A stretch of DNA of 64,000 nucleotides from NCBI GenBank assembly GCA_039920745.1, contig JBDSDD010000052.1:3588-67587 (forward strand), read 5' to 3'. Position numbers and translations under genes: made by a program. The notes under the pieces were generated by a model. The model ran no database searches. It saw only the letters and a program-made list of their open reading frames with translations, and was not told the origin of the DNA. This document shows, in pieces, positions 16,508 to 28,520 of the stretch (its first letter is position 1; every line of letters starts with the position of its first letter). The DNA comes from Scleromatobacter sp039920745 (GTDB lineage Bacteria > Pseudomonadota > Gammaproteobacteria > Burkholderiales > Burkholderiaceae_C).

Positions 16508-18823
16508 TCAGGCCTTGACGACGCTGATCGCGCCGAAGGAAGCGCCGAGGCCGGCGGTCAGCACATGGCCGGCGGGTACGCGCACGACCGTCGCGGCCAG
16601 CGTCTTGTCGAGGCGCGCGGCCAGGACGGCGTGCGCTTCGCCTTGCGTGACGTGCACCTTGTCGCCGGCGGCCAGGCCGAGGTCGGCCCACAGCTGGCTC
16701 GGCAGCGACGCCTGCGGTGCGCGGGCGTCGGCGGTCAGTTGCAGCGAGAGCGCGCGGCGCACCAGGCTGTCGGTCGAATAGACGGGCACGTCGGCAATGC
16801 GCTCGAAGCCAGCGGTGGTTTCGATGGGCAGCGCGGTGGGCAACGAGGCATCGTTGCTGAGTCGCGTGGCCAACGTCGTCTGGTCGCCCAGCGCTTCTGC
16901 CAGCACTTCGTCGGCCGACTGTTGGCCGAAGCCCGGCAGGCCCAGCATGTCGCCCAGCACGCGAAGCACCTTCCAGCCCGGGCGGGTCTCGCCCAGCGGA
17001 CGCGCGACGCCCTGGAACGACTGCACGCGGCCTTCGGCGTTGACGAAGGTGCCGGCCGTCTCGGTGAACGGCGAGATCGGCAGCAGCACATCGGCGACGT
17101 CGGCGGCTGCGTTGCGGAAGGGCGTCATTGCGACGACCAGGCCCGATCCGCCCAGGGCGGCGCGCGCAGCGGCCGCGTTGGCGGCGTCGAGCTCGGGCTC
17201 GACGTTGAGAAGGAACAGCGCCTTCATCGGCTGCGACAGCATCTGGCCGGCATTGAGGCCGCCGGCGCCCGGCAGCGCGTTGACCAGCTGCGCACCGACG
17301 TTGTTGCCGGCTTCGCCCAAGTAGCCGCAGGTCGAGCCCGTGGCGACGGCGATCCATTGCGCCAGCGCCAGCAGCGTCGAGGCTTGCGGATGTTGCGCGG
17401 CGGCGTTGCCCAGCAGGATGGACTTGGCACTGCCGTTGAGCAGCGACGCGGCGATGGCTTCGGCAGGCGCCGAGCACTCGCCGGCGAACGGTGCGGTGCC
17501 GCCCTGCGCCTTGGCGACGCAATGGGCGATGTCGGCCAGCGCGCGCACCCAGGCGCTGGGCGCCAGCGTCATCTGCGTGGCGACCGGCATCAGCCAGTCT
17601 TCGGCCAGCGCGTTGATGCTGTGGATCTCGGCGCCTTGGCGCGTGGCCTGGCGCAGGCGCTGCGCGAACAGCGGGTGGTCCTTGCGCAGGAACGAGCCGA
17701 TGACCAGCGCGCGATCGAGCGTCGTGAGCGATGCGATCGGCGTGCCCAGCCAGCGCACGCCGGCGGCGTGCGTGAAGTCGGCGTGGCGGGTGCGGTGATC
17801 GACGCTCTCGCTGCCGAGCGCGCGAACGAGCTTGGCCAGCAGGTGGAGTTCCTCGACCGTCGAGCCCGCGTGGCCCAGGGCACCGATGCCGGCGACGCCG
17901 AACTCGCCCTTGACGCGCTTGACGCCGTCCACGATGTAGTTCAGCGCAGTGGGCCAGTCCACCGTCTGCCATTGGCCGCCCTGCTTGATCATCGGGGCGG
18001 TGAGGCGGGCTTCGGAATTGAGGGCTTCGTACGAGAAGCGATCGCGGTCGGCGATCCAGCATTCGTTGACGTCTTCGTTCTCGTACGGGACGACGCGTAG
18101 CACCTGGTTGTTCTTGACCTGGACGACCAGGTTGGCACCCACGGAGTCATGCGGCGACACGCTGCGGCGACGCGACAGCTCCCACGTGCGGGCCTGGTAG
18201 CGGAACGGCTTGGACGTGATGGCGCCGACGGGGCAGATGTCGATCATGTTGCCCGACAGCTCGGAGTCGATCGAGCGGCCGACGAAGGTCTGGATCTCGG
18301 CGTGCTCGCCGCGATGGGTCATGCCCAGCTCCATCACGCCGGCGACTTCCTGGCCGAAGCGCACGCAGCGCGTGCAATGGATGCAGCGGCTCATCTCTTC
18401 CATCGAGATCAGCGGGCCAGCGGGCTTGTGGAAGACGACGCGCTTCTCTTCGGTGTAGCGCGAGGCCGAACCGCCGTAGCCGACGGCCAGATCCTGCAAC
18501 TGGCACTCGCCGCCCTGGTCGCAGATCGGGCAGTCCAGCGGGTGGTTGATCAGCAGGAACTCCATCACGCTCTGCTGAGCCTTGATGGCCTTGTCGCTCT
18601 TGGTGCGCACGATCATGCCTTGCGTCACGGGCGTGGCGCAGGCGGGCATCGGCTTGGGCGCCTTCTCGATGTCGACCAGGCACATGCGGCAGTTGGCGGC
18701 GATCGAGAGCTTCTTGTGATAGCAGAAGTGCGGGATGTAGGTATCTGCCGCGTCGGCCGCATGCATGACCATGCTGCCTGCGGGAACGGAGACCTTCTTG
18801 CCGTCGAGTTCGATTTCAATCAT
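16508..18823 (-). CDS. nuoG: NADH-quinone oxidoreductase subunit G
   Basis: 771-residue large peripheral subunit. N-terminal [2Fe-2S] cysteines in CYHKKLSIAANCRMCLVD (residues about 34-51), the His/Cys N5 site in HPLDCPICDQGGECQLQD (about 104-121), and a [4Fe-4S] motif CIHCTRCVRF (about 152) followed by a molybdopterin-oxidoreductase-like fold. The N7-type extra cluster motif of E. coli NuoG is not obvious. Carries electrons from NuoF/E towards NuoI. 18 bp downstream of nuoF. Confidence 0.96.
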   Translation of the reverse strand: MIEIELDGKKVSVPAGSMVMHAADAADTYIPHFCYHKKLSIAANCRMCLVDIEKAPKPMPACATPVTQGMIVRTKSDKAIKAQQSVMEFLLINHPLDCPICDQGGECQLQDLAVGYGGSASRYTEEKRVVFHKPAGPLISMEEMSRCIHCTRCVRFGQEVAGVMELGMTHRGEHAEIQTFVGRSIDSELSGNMIDICPVGAITSKPFRYQARTWELSRRRSVSPHDSVGANLVVQVKNNQVLRVVPYENEDVNECWIADRDRFSYEALNSEARLTAPMIKQGGQWQTVDWPTALNYIVDGVKRVKGEFGVAGIGALGHAGSTVEELHLLAKLVRALGSESVDHRTRHADFTHAAGVRWLGTPIASLTTLDRALVIGSFLRKDHPLFAQRLRQATRQGAEIHSINALAEDWLMPVATQMTLAPSAWVRALADIAHCVAKAQGGTAPFAGECSAPAEAIAASLLNGSAKSILLGNAAAQHPQASTLLALAQWIAVATGSTCGYLGEAGNNVGAQLVNALPGAGGLNAGQMLSQPMKALFLLNVEPELDAANAAAARAALGGSGLVVAMTPFRNAAADVADVLLPISPFTETAGTFVNAEGRVQSFQGVARPLGETRPGWKVLRVLGDMLGLPGFGQQSADEVLAEALGDQTTLATRLSNDASLPTALPIETTAGFERIADVPVYSTDSLVRRALSLQLTADARAPQASLPSQLWADLGLAAGDKVHVTQGEAHAVLAARLDKTLAATVVRVPAGHVLTAGLGASFGAISVVKA

Positions 18824-18841
18824 GAATGTGTTCGTCTCGGG

Positions 18842-20179
18842 TCAGACCGATGCCGGAACCTGGCAGGTCTTGTGTTCAACGTGGTGAACGAACTCGCTGC
18901 GGAAATGCTTGATCATCGCGCGCACCGGCATCGCGGCCGCGTCGCCCAGCGCACAGATGGTGCGGCCCTGGATGTTGTCCGCGACCGAGTTCAGCAGGTC
19001 GATGTCTTCCATCTTGCCGTGGCCGTGTTCGATGCGATCGACCATGCGCCACAGCCAGCCGGTGCCTTCGCGGCACGGCGTGCACTGGCCGCAGGATTCG
19101 TGCTGGTAGAAGTAGGACAGGCGCAGCAGGCTCTCGACCATGCAGCGCGAGTCGTCCATCACGATGACGGCGCCCGAGCCCAGCATGGAGCCGGCCTTCG
19201 CGATGGAGTCGTAGTCCATCGTCAGTTCCATCATGATCGACGCAGGCAGCACCGGCGCCGACGAGCCGCCAGGGATCACGGCCTTGAGCTTGCGGCCGGT
19301 GCGCACACCGCCGGCGAGCTCGAGCAGCACCGAAAAAGGCGTGCCCATCGGGATCTCGTAGTTGCCCGGCTTGTTGACGTCGCCGACCACCGAGTAGATC
19401 TTGGTGCCGCCGTTGTTGGGCTTGCCGCAGGCCAGGTAGGCATCACCGCCATTGCGGATGATCCAGGGCACCGCCGCGAAGGTCTCGGTGTTGTTGATCG
19501 TGGTGGGCTTGCCGTACATGCCGAAGCTCGCCGGGAACGGCGGCTTGAAGCGCGGCTGGCCCTTCTTGCCTTCGAGCGACTCCAGCAGCGCGGTTTCTTC
19601 GCCGCAGATATAGGCGCCGAAGCCGTGGAAGCCGTGCAACTGGAAGCTGTAGCTTGATCCGAGGATGTTGTCACCCAGGTAGCCGGCGGCGCGCGCCTCT
19701 TCCAGCGCTTCCTCGAAGCGGTCGTAGATCTCGAAGATCTCGCCGTGGATGTAGTTGTAGCCCACGGAGATGCCCATCGCGTAGGCCGCGATGATCATGC
19801 CTTCGATGACGATGTGCGGGTTGAACGCGAGGATGTCGCGATCCTTGCAGGTGCCCGGCTCGCCTTCGTCGGAATTGCAGACGAGGTACTTCTGGCCGGG
19901 GAACTGGCGCGGCATGAAGCTCCACTTCAGGCCCGTCGGGAAGCCGGCGCCGCCACGGCCGCGCAGGCCCGACGTCTTGACTTCGGCCACGACCTGCTCG
20001 GGCGTCATGCCGCCCTCGCCTGCCAGGATCTTGCGTATGGCCTGGTAGCCGCCACGCGCCTCGTAGTCCTTCAGGCGCCAGTTCTTGCCGTCGAGATCAG
20101 CCATGATCTGGGCGCCGAGGTGGCGGCCGTGGAAAGACGTCTCGACGCCCTGCGACTTGAATCGGGAAAGATCGACCAT
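18842..20179 (-). CDS. nuoF: NADH-quinone oxidoreductase subunit F
   Basis: 445-residue NADH- and FMN-binding subunit. The NADH site RGRGGAGFPTGLKW is at residues about 71-84, the FMN site YICGEETALLESLEGKKG near 185, and the N3 cluster motif SCGQCTPCREGTGW near 357. Receives hydride from NADH and passes electrons to the Fe-S chain. Follows nuoE after 16 bp. Confidence 0.97.
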   Translation of the reverse strand: MVDLSRFKSQGVETSFHGRHLGAQIMADLDGKNWRLKDYEARGGYQAIRKILAGEGGMTPEQVVAEVKTSGLRGRGGAGFPTGLKWSFMPRQFPGQKYLVCNSDEGEPGTCKDRDILAFNPHIVIEGMIIAAYAMGISVGYNYIHGEIFEIYDRFEEALEEARAAGYLGDNILGSSYSFQLHGFHGFGAYICGEETALLESLEGKKGQPRFKPPFPASFGMYGKPTTINNTETFAAVPWIIRNGGDAYLACGKPNNGGTKIYSVVGDVNKPGNYEIPMGTPFSVLLELAGGVRTGRKLKAVIPGGSSAPVLPASIMMELTMDYDSIAKAGSMLGSGAVIVMDDSRCMVESLLRLSYFYQHESCGQCTPCREGTGWLWRMVDRIEHGHGKMEDIDLLNSVADNIQGRTICALGDAAAMPVRAMIKHFRSEFVHHVEHKTCQVPASV

Positions 20180-20195
20180 CGTGTTGCCTCGGCCC

Positions 20196-20714
20196 TTATT
20201 TCGCAGCCGCGAGCGTGGCGAGCAGATCGTCGATCCGGTCGTTGCTCATGAAGCTGATCATTTCGCGGTCGTTGACCAGCATCACCGGCGCATCGGCGCA
20301 GGCCCCCAGGCATTCGCTCTGTTGCACCGTGAACTGGCCGTCGGCAGTCGTTCCGCCCACGGCCACGCCCAGCTTGCTGCAGATGTGGGCGATGGCCTGC
20401 TGGCCGTCACGCAACTGGCAAGGCAGGTTGGTGCAGACATTGATCTTGAACTTGCCAACCGGTTGCTGGTTGTACATGTTGTAGAACGTCGTGACCTCGT
20501 AGACCGCGATCGGGGCCATGCCCAGATAGGCGGCGACTTCGTCTTCCGCGTCGCGCGAGACCCAGCCGCGCTCGGCCTGCACGATGGTCAGGCAGGCCAT
20601 GACGGCGGACTGCTTCTGCACGGTGGGGAACTTGGCGACTTCGCGTGCGAAGCGCTCCAGCATCTCGGGCGGGAACGGCACGTGCGGGGTGGGGATAGCT
20701 ACTGACTGCATCAT
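20196..20714 (-). CDS. nuoE: NADH-quinone oxidoreductase subunit E
   Basis: 172-residue thioredoxin-like [2Fe-2S] subunit (cluster N1a): cysteines in CTNLPCQL (about residue 96) and CLGACADAPV (about residue 137). Start taken at ATG 20714 (MMQSVAIPTP), which overlaps the nuoD TGA; the second ATG at 20711 is equally possible. The frame continues open upstream into nuoD but homology begins here. Confidence 0.95.
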   Translation of the reverse strand: MMQSVAIPTPHVPFPPEMLERFAREVAKFPTVQKQSAVMACLTIVQAERGWVSRDAEDEVAAYLGMAPIAVYEVTTFYNMYNQQPVGKFKINVCTNLPCQLRDGQQAIAHICSKLGVAVGGTTADGQFTVQQSECLGACADAPVMLVNDREMISFMSNDRIDDLLATLAAAK

Positions 20715-21964
20715 CGATCGATCTCGCCAAACACGATGTCCATGGTGCCGATGACGGCGACTGCGTCGGCGATCATGTGGCCGCGCGACATCTCGTCCAT
20801 CGCGGCCAAGTGTGAGAAGCCGGGGGCGCGGATCTTGAGGCGATACGGCTTGTTCGCGCCGTCGCTGATCATGTAGATGCCGAACTCGCCCTTCGGGTGC
20901 TCGACGGCGGCATACGCCTCGCCTTCGGGCACGTGGAAGCCTTCGGTGAAGAGCTTGAAGTGATGGATCAGCTCTTCCATGTTGGACTTCATCTCGGTGC
21001 GGGTGGGAGGCGCGACCTTGTGGTTGGTCGTGATGACCGGACCCGGGTTCGCTCGCAGCCACTTGCTGCACTGCTGGATGATCTTGTTGGCCTCGCGCAT
21101 TTCCTGCACTCGCACCAGGTAGCGGTCATAGACGTCGCCGTTGACACCGATGGGCACGTCGAAGTCCATCTTGGCGTAGACGTCGTAGGGCTGCATCTTG
21201 CGCAGGTCCCACGCGATGCCGCTGCCGCGCAGCATCGGGCCGGTGAAGCCCAGGTTCTTGGCACGCTCGGGCGTGACGACGCCGATGCCCACGGTGCGCT
21301 GCTTCCAGATGCGGTTCTCGGTCAGCAGCGTCTCGTATTCGTCGACGCGGCCCGGGAACTTGCGGCAGAAGTCGTCGATGAAGTCGAGCATCGTGCCCTG
21401 GCGGTTCTCGTTCATCCGCGTGATCGCCTTGGCGTTGTGGATGCGCGAGGCCTTGTACTGCGGCATCGTGTCCGGCAGGTCGCGGTAGACGCCGCCCGGA
21501 CGGAAGTACGCCGCATGCATGCGGGCGCCGGAAACGGCTTCGTACAGGTCGAACAGGTCTTCGCGCTCGCGGAACGCGTACAGCAGCACGTTCATCGCGC
21601 CGCAGTCGAGCGCGTGCGCGCCCAGCCACATCAGGTGGTTGAGCAGGCGGGTGATCTCGCCGAACATCACGCGGATGTACTGCGCCCGTTCGGGCACGTC
21701 GACGCCAAGCAGCCGCTCGATGGCCAGGCAGTACGCGTGCTCGTTGGACATCATCGACACGTAGTCGAGGCGGTCCATGTAGGGCAGCGACTGGATGTAG
21801 GTCTTGGTCTCGGCCAGCTTCTCGGTGGCGCGGTGCAGCAGGCCGATGTGCGGGTCGGCGCGTTGGATCACTTCGCCGTCCAGCTCCAGCACGAGGCGGA
21901 GCACCCCGTGCGCGGACGGATGCTGGGGCCCGAAATTGAGCGTGTAGTTCTTGATTTCAGCCAT
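20711..21964 (-). CDS. nuoD: NADH-quinone oxidoreductase subunit D
   Basis: 417-residue 49-kDa-type subunit forming the quinone pocket with NuoB. FGPQHPSAHGVLR at residues 12-24 is the family signature, including the quinone-binding His. The C-terminal IVFGEIDR is also typical. Separate from nuoC (not the fused CD form of enterobacteria). 75 bp gap from nuoC, 4-bp overlap with nuoE. Confidence 0.97.
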   Translation of the reverse strand: MAEIKNYTLNFGPQHPSAHGVLRLVLELDGEVIQRADPHIGLLHRATEKLAETKTYIQSLPYMDRLDYVSMMSNEHAYCLAIERLLGVDVPERAQYIRVMFGEITRLLNHLMWLGAHALDCGAMNVLLYAFREREDLFDLYEAVSGARMHAAYFRPGGVYRDLPDTMPQYKASRIHNAKAITRMNENRQGTMLDFIDDFCRKFPGRVDEYETLLTENRIWKQRTVGIGVVTPERAKNLGFTGPMLRGSGIAWDLRKMQPYDVYAKMDFDVPIGVNGDVYDRYLVRVQEMREANKIIQQCSKWLRANPGPVITTNHKVAPPTRTEMKSNMEELIHHFKLFTEGFHVPEGEAYAAVEHPKGEFGIYMISDGANKPYRLKIRAPGFSHLAAMDEMSRGHMIADAVAVIGTMDIVFGEIDR

Positions 21965-22039
21965 GGAGTGCGGTCCGGTCAGGAGCGGCGCAAGAGCGTG
22001 GGCAAAAGCGGGCGCAGGAAGCGCGACGGGCGGCGGGCA

Positions 22040-22639
22040 TCAGCGCAGGCCGCCATAGTTGTCTTCGCGGATGACGCGCGGCGTGATCTCGCGCGGCTCG
22101 ATCGTGACGGGCTGGTAGACGACGCGGCGTTGCTCGGCGTCGTAGCGCATCTCGACGTGGCCGGTGACCGGGAAGTCCTTGCGCATCGGGTGGCCGATGA
22201 AGCCGTAGTCCGTCAGGATGCGGCGCAGGTCGTCGTGGCCTTCGAAGATGATGCCGTACATGTCGAACGCTTCACGCTCGAACCAGTTGGCAGCGTTCCA
22301 CACCGGCGTCAGGGCCGGCACGACCGGCAGGTCGTCGTCGGTGGCGAACACCTTCAGGCGAACGCGCCAGTTGTTGGTGAGCGACAGCAGGTGGGTGACG
22401 ACGCAGAAGCGCGCGCCGTCCCAGGGCATGTCCTTGTACGTCGAGTAGTCGACGCCGCACAGGTCGATCAACTGCTCGAAGCCGAGCGTCGTGTCGTCGC
22501 GCAGCTGGCTGGCCACCGCGATGGAATCGGCGGCGGACACGGTGATCGTGATCTCGCCACGTTCGCGCTTGAAATGGGTGATGCGGGCGCCGAGGGCGGC
22601 TTCGAGAGCAGCCTGCAGGGCGTCGAGTCGTTGGGTCAT
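22040..22639 (-). CDS. nuoC: NADH-quinone oxidoreductase subunit C
   Basis: 199-residue 30-kDa-type subunit. The family signature is ERFEAFDMYGIIF-like sequence (here WFEREAFDMYGIIFEGH, about residue 118) followed by LRRILTDYGFIGHPMRKDFP. Peripheral-arm structural subunit without its own cofactor. A 137-bp gap with repeat-like sequence separates it from nuoB, the largest break in the operon. Confidence 0.96.
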   Translation of the reverse strand: MTQRLDALQAALEAALGARITHFKRERGEITITVSAADSIAVASQLRDDTTLGFEQLIDLCGVDYSTYKDMPWDGARFCVVTHLLSLTNNWRVRLKVFATDDDLPVVPALTPVWNAANWFEREAFDMYGIIFEGHDDLRRILTDYGFIGHPMRKDFPVTGHVEMRYDAEQRRVVYQPVTIEPREITPRVIREDNYGGLR

Positions 22640-22694
22640 GTGGGCTGTCTACCTGGCAGATGGCTGGAGAGTGGCGTTTTGCTTTAGCCAAGCT

Positions 22695-22773
22695 CTCGGG
22701 AAGCGAGGGTCGCACCCGAGCCGACCCGAACTCCCCCTCGGGGGGCAGCGACCAGCGGGAGCGTGGGGGCAGT
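22695..22773. repeat. GC-rich intergenic repeat-like element between nuoB and nuoC
   Basis: The 137-bp nuoC-nuoB gap holds several nested inverted repeats: CTCGGG/CCCGAG (22695-22700, 22715-22720), GGGTCG/CGACCC (22707-22712, 22722-22727) and CCCCC/GGGGG around 22733-22744, followed by GCAGCGACCAGCGGGAGCG. From memory, closely similar sequence recurs in intergenic regions of many Comamonadaceae genomes. It could fold in the nuo mRNA and set the relative level of nuoA-B versus later genes. Confidence 0.5.
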
Positions 22774-22776
22774 CAT

Positions 22777-23268
22777 TTATGCTCTCGCGATGGTGTTCTC
22801 GCGGCGGATCTTGGCCTGCAGTTGCAGGATGCCGTACAGCAGCGCCTCGGCCGTGGGCGGGCAGCCCGGCACGTAGACGTCCACCGGAACGATGCGATCG
22901 CAGCCACGCACGACGGAGTAGCTGTAGTGGTAGTAGCCGCCACCGTTGGCGCACGAGCCCATCGACAACACCCAGCGCGGCTCGGCCATCTGGTCGTAGA
23001 CCTTGCGCAGCGCCGGCGCCATCTTGTTGCACAGCGTGCCGGCGACGATCATCAGGTCGCTCTGGCGCGGGCTCGGACGAAACAGCATGCCGAAGCGGTC
23101 GATGTCGTAGCGGGCCGCGCCAGCGTGCATCATCTCGACCGCGCAGCACGCGAGACCGAAGGTCATCGGCCACAACGAGCCGGTCTTGGACCAGTTGACG
23201 AGAACGTCGACCGAGGTGGTGACGAATCCCTCTTTCAGGAGGCCTTCATTGCCTTTGGGTGCAGCCAT
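22777..23268 (-). CDS. nuoB: NADH-quinone oxidoreductase subunit B
   Basis: 163-residue subunit carrying the terminal cluster N2 that reduces quinone. Its ligands are visible: tandem C41-C42 in GLACCAVEMMHAG, C106 in GSCANGGG and C136 in PGCPPTAEA. Full length and well conserved. 24 bp downstream of nuoA. Confidence 0.97.
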   Translation of the reverse strand: MAAPKGNEGLLKEGFVTTSVDVLVNWSKTGSLWPMTFGLACCAVEMMHAGAARYDIDRFGMLFRPSPRQSDLMIVAGTLCNKMAPALRKVYDQMAEPRWVLSMGSCANGGGYYHYSYSVVRGCDRIVPVDVYVPGCPPTAEALLYGILQLQAKIRRENTIARA

Positions 23269-23292
23269 GGTGTTGTCGCTCGGGTTTGGGGA

Positions 23293-23652
23293 TCACTCCC
23301 AGTCCAGCGCGCCTTTTTTCCATTCGTAGATGAAGCCGACGACCAGGATCGCCAGGAAGATCATCATTGCCCAGAAGCCGGTGGCGCCGATGTCCTTCAA
23401 AGCGACGGCCCACGGGAACAGGAATGCGATCTCGAGATCGAAAAGGATGAACAGGATCGCCACGAGGTAGTAGCGAACGTCGAACTTCATGCGCGCATCT
23501 TCGAAGGCCTCGAATCCGCATTCATACGGAGAGTTCTTCTGCGCGTCCGGGCGCTGGGGGCCGAGAAGGAAGCCGAGCGCCTGGGGCGCGATGCCGATGC
23601 CCACCCCGACCAGGATGAACAGGATGACGGGGAGGTAGACAGACAGGTCCAT
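23293..23652 (-). CDS. nuoA: NADH-quinone oxidoreductase subunit A
   Basis: 119-residue three-helix membrane subunit; the loop SPYECGFEAFEDARMKFDVRY (residues about 41-60) and FDLEIAFLFPWAV (about 77-89) are family signatures, the first containing the quinone-linked Cys. First gene of the nuo operon. I see no strong sigma70 promoter in the 190 bp between it and tRNA-Leu. Confidence 0.97.
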   Translation of the reverse strand: MDLSVYLPVILFILVGVGIGIAPQALGFLLGPQRPDAQKNSPYECGFEAFEDARMKFDVRYYLVAILFILFDLEIAFLFPWAVALKDIGATGFWAMMIFLAILVVGFIYEWKKGALDWE

Positions 23653-23846
23653 GGCTAGCTTCGTGTCGTTTGCAGGCTGCGTCGATTGTCTGGGGGGCAG
23701 AAAAAAGAGCGCCTCGACAGATCACAGCTTGCTGATCCCGAGTGCGCCCGCACGTTTCGCCGTGAACATTCTGGGTGAATGACGCAGGGCGCGTCGGCCG
23801 CGGCGGCCCTGAGGGACTCCGCGACCATCTCCATATTGCTAAAAAC

Positions 23847-23932
23847 CTGGTGCCGACGGCGAGACTCGAACTCGCACAGCTTTCGCCACTACCCCCTCAA
23901 GATAGCGTGTCTACCAATTTCACCACGTCGGC
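23847..23932 (-). tRNA. tRNA-Leu (anticodon GAG)
   Basis: 86-nt gene on the minus strand. The acceptor stem GCCGACG pairs perfectly with CGTCGGC, followed by an encoded ACCA end. The D-arm GGTGAAATTGGTAGACAC, anticodon loop TTGAGGG with anticodon GAG, long variable arm typical of leucine tRNA, and GTTCGAGTC T-loop are all present. A TTTTT tract follows the CCA end. Confidence 0.95.
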
Positions 23933-23934
23933 TC

Positions 23935-23953
23935 GAATGATCGAAGATCATTC
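23935..23953. repeat. 8-bp inverted repeat abutting the 5' end of tRNA-Leu
   Basis: GAATGATC, GAA, GATCATTC forms a perfect tight hairpin three bases upstream of the tRNA. It may be a processing or termination structure between secG and the tRNA; no function is known. Confidence 0.5.
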
Positions 23954-24012
23954 TGTAATACCTGATCAGTTCAGTTTGCGTGAGGGTTGCAGCTCACTGA
24001 ACAGCCTCACAT

Positions 24013-24054
24013 TCTATAGCGAAAAAAACAGTGTTTACCTGTACCGGCTATAGA
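24013..24054. repeat. 8-bp inverted repeat between secG and tRNA-Leu
   Basis: TCTATAGC (24013-24020) and GCTATAGA (24047-24054) are perfect inverted copies around a 26-nt A/T-rich spacer that includes a run of seven A (TTTTTTT on the minus strand). On the minus strand the distal arm reads GCTATAGAAT and could serve as the -10 of the tRNA promoter; equally, the hairpin plus T run could end secG transcription. Confidence 0.4.
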
Positions 24055-24074
24055 AAAATGACGCGATCGTCGCT

Positions 24075-24458
24075 TCAACGCGTCGGGATGCCTTGCACAC
24101 CCGACGGCGCCGATGCCGGCGCCAGGACGGCCGCCGAAGCGCCGCTCACCGGCGCGCTGGCGACGATGGCCGGCGTGGCGGCGTCGAGACGGCTGGCCTC
24201 GGCAGCGTGCGCCGAGCCCCGCCCCGTCGACAGCACCGACATGCCCAGCGTCGTCGCGAAGAAGACGGTCGCGCAGATCGCGGTGGAACGCGACAGGAAG
24301 TTCGCGCTGCCCGTGGCGCCGAACAGGCTACCCGAGGCGCCGCTGCCGAACGAGGCACCCATGTCGGCGCCCTTGCCGTGCTGGATCAGCACGAGGCCGA
24401 TCATGGCCATCGCCGACAGGATCTGCAGGATGAAGAGAAGGTTGGACCAGAATTGCAT
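24075..24458 (-). CDS. secG: Preprotein translocase subunit SecG
   Basis: 127 residues: two hydrophobic helices (about 5-25 and 55-75) flanking the conserved LIQHGKGADMGASFG loop, then an Ala/Ser/Pro-rich tail of 45 residues. Inner-membrane accessory subunit of the SecYEG channel. It follows tpiA after 39 bp, the usual tpiA-secG order in betaproteobacteria, upstream of tRNA-Leu and nuoA. Confidence 0.95.
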   Translation of the reverse strand: MQFWSNLLFILQILSAMAMIGLVLIQHGKGADMGASFGSGASGSLFGATGSANFLSRSTAICATVFFATTLGMSVLSTGRGSAHAAEASRLDAATPAIVASAPVSGASAAVLAPASAPSGVQGIPTR

Positions 24459-24497
24459 TTGCTTGGAGCTCCAGGAAATTTGTTCGAATGGGACGGA

Positions 24498-25238
<741 letters not shown>

Positions 25239-25261
25239 GGTGTCTCGCGTTTTCTTGGTTG

Positions 25262-26281
25262 TTAGACCCAGCTCAACATGAGCTTGCCGACGTGGCGACC
25301 CTCTTCCATCGCCGCATGCGCACGTGACGCTTCGGCTGCGGGAAAGACTTGCTGGATCACCGGCTGTACCTGACGCGACACCAGCAGCGGCCACACCTTG
25401 GCGCGCAGCGACGCCGCGATGGCCGCCTTGAATGCGACCGGACGTGCCCGCAGTGTCGAGCCCGTCAGCGTGAGCCGCTTGCGCAGCACCAGGCCGGCGT
25501 CGACCTGCGCCTTCGTGCCGCCCTGCACCGCGATCAGCACGATGCGGCCGTCTTCGGCCAGGCAGGACACTTCGCGCGCGATGTAGTCGCCCGCAACCAT
25601 GTCCAGCACGACGTCGACGCCCTTGCCGCCCGTGATCTCCAGCGCGCGTGCGGCGAAGTCCTCGGTGCGGTAGTTGACGGTGAAGTCGGCGCCGAGCTGG
25701 GCGCAACGCTTGCACTTGTCGTCGGAGCCGGCGGTCGCGATGACCTTGGCGCCGAACACCTTGGCCAACTGGATCGCCGTCACGCCGATGCCACTGCTGC
25801 CGCCCTGCACCAGCAACCACTCGCCGACGGCGAGGTGGCCGCGGTCGAATACGTTCGACCAGACGGTGAAGAAGTTCTCCGGCAGCGCGGCCGACTCGAT
25901 GTCGCTGAAGCCTTGCGGCGTCGGCAGCATCTGGCCGACCGGCGCGACGCAATACTCGGCGTAGCCGCCACCAGCCACCAGCGCGCAGATGCGGTCACCG
26001 ATGGCAAAACCGCCTGCCGCCAGGGCAACGGCATCGCCATCGACGATCTCACCCGCGAGTTCGAGGCCCGGGATGTCGGACGCGCCGGCGGGCACCGGAT
26101 AGTGCCCCTTGCGTTGCAGCACGTCAGGGCGGTTCACACCTGAGGCCGTCACGCGGATCAACGCCTCACCCACGCCTGCGATCGGGCGCGCGCGCACGAC
26201 CTCGCGCAGCACCTCGGGACCGCCGAAGCCGGCGATCTCGATGGCGCGCATCGTCGGCGCGTTGGTGACAGTGTCGACCAC
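25262..26281 (-). CDS. NAD(P)H quinone oxidoreductase, PIG3-like zinc-independent MDR family
   Basis: 339 residues of the quinone oxidoreductase branch of medium-chain dehydrogenases: N-terminal GVNRPDVLQRKGHYP near residue 49 and the NADPH-binding GGSSGIGVTAIQLAKVFGA motif near residue 160. No catalytic or structural zinc cysteine pattern, as expected for Qor/PIG3. Probably reduces quinones with NADPH. Lies between pnp and tpiA, a common Burkholderiales order. Confidence 0.88.
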   Translation of the reverse strand: MVDTVTNAPTMRAIEIAGFGGPEVLREVVRARPIAGVGEALIRVTASGVNRPDVLQRKGHYPVPAGASDIPGLELAGEIVDGDAVALAAGGFAIGDRICALVAGGGYAEYCVAPVGQMLPTPQGFSDIESAALPENFFTVWSNVFDRGHLAVGEWLLVQGGSSGIGVTAIQLAKVFGAKVIATAGSDDKCKRCAQLGADFTVNYRTEDFAARALEITGGKGVDVVLDMVAGDYIAREVSCLAEDGRIVLIAVQGGTKAQVDAGLVLRKRLTLTGSTLRARPVAFKAAIAASLRAKVWPLLVSRQVQPVIQQVFPAAEASRAHAAMEEGRHVGKLMLSWV

Positions 26282-26309
26282 GTGAGGAACCAGCTGCCTC
26301 GCGAACCGC

Positions 26310-28442
<2,133 letters not shown>

Positions 28443-28520
28443 TTTGGTTCTCTCTCCGATGTTGTATGACGCCGTATCGTGGCGGGGAAGACGGGAGGCG
28501 ACCGTTCAGTGGCGTGATGC

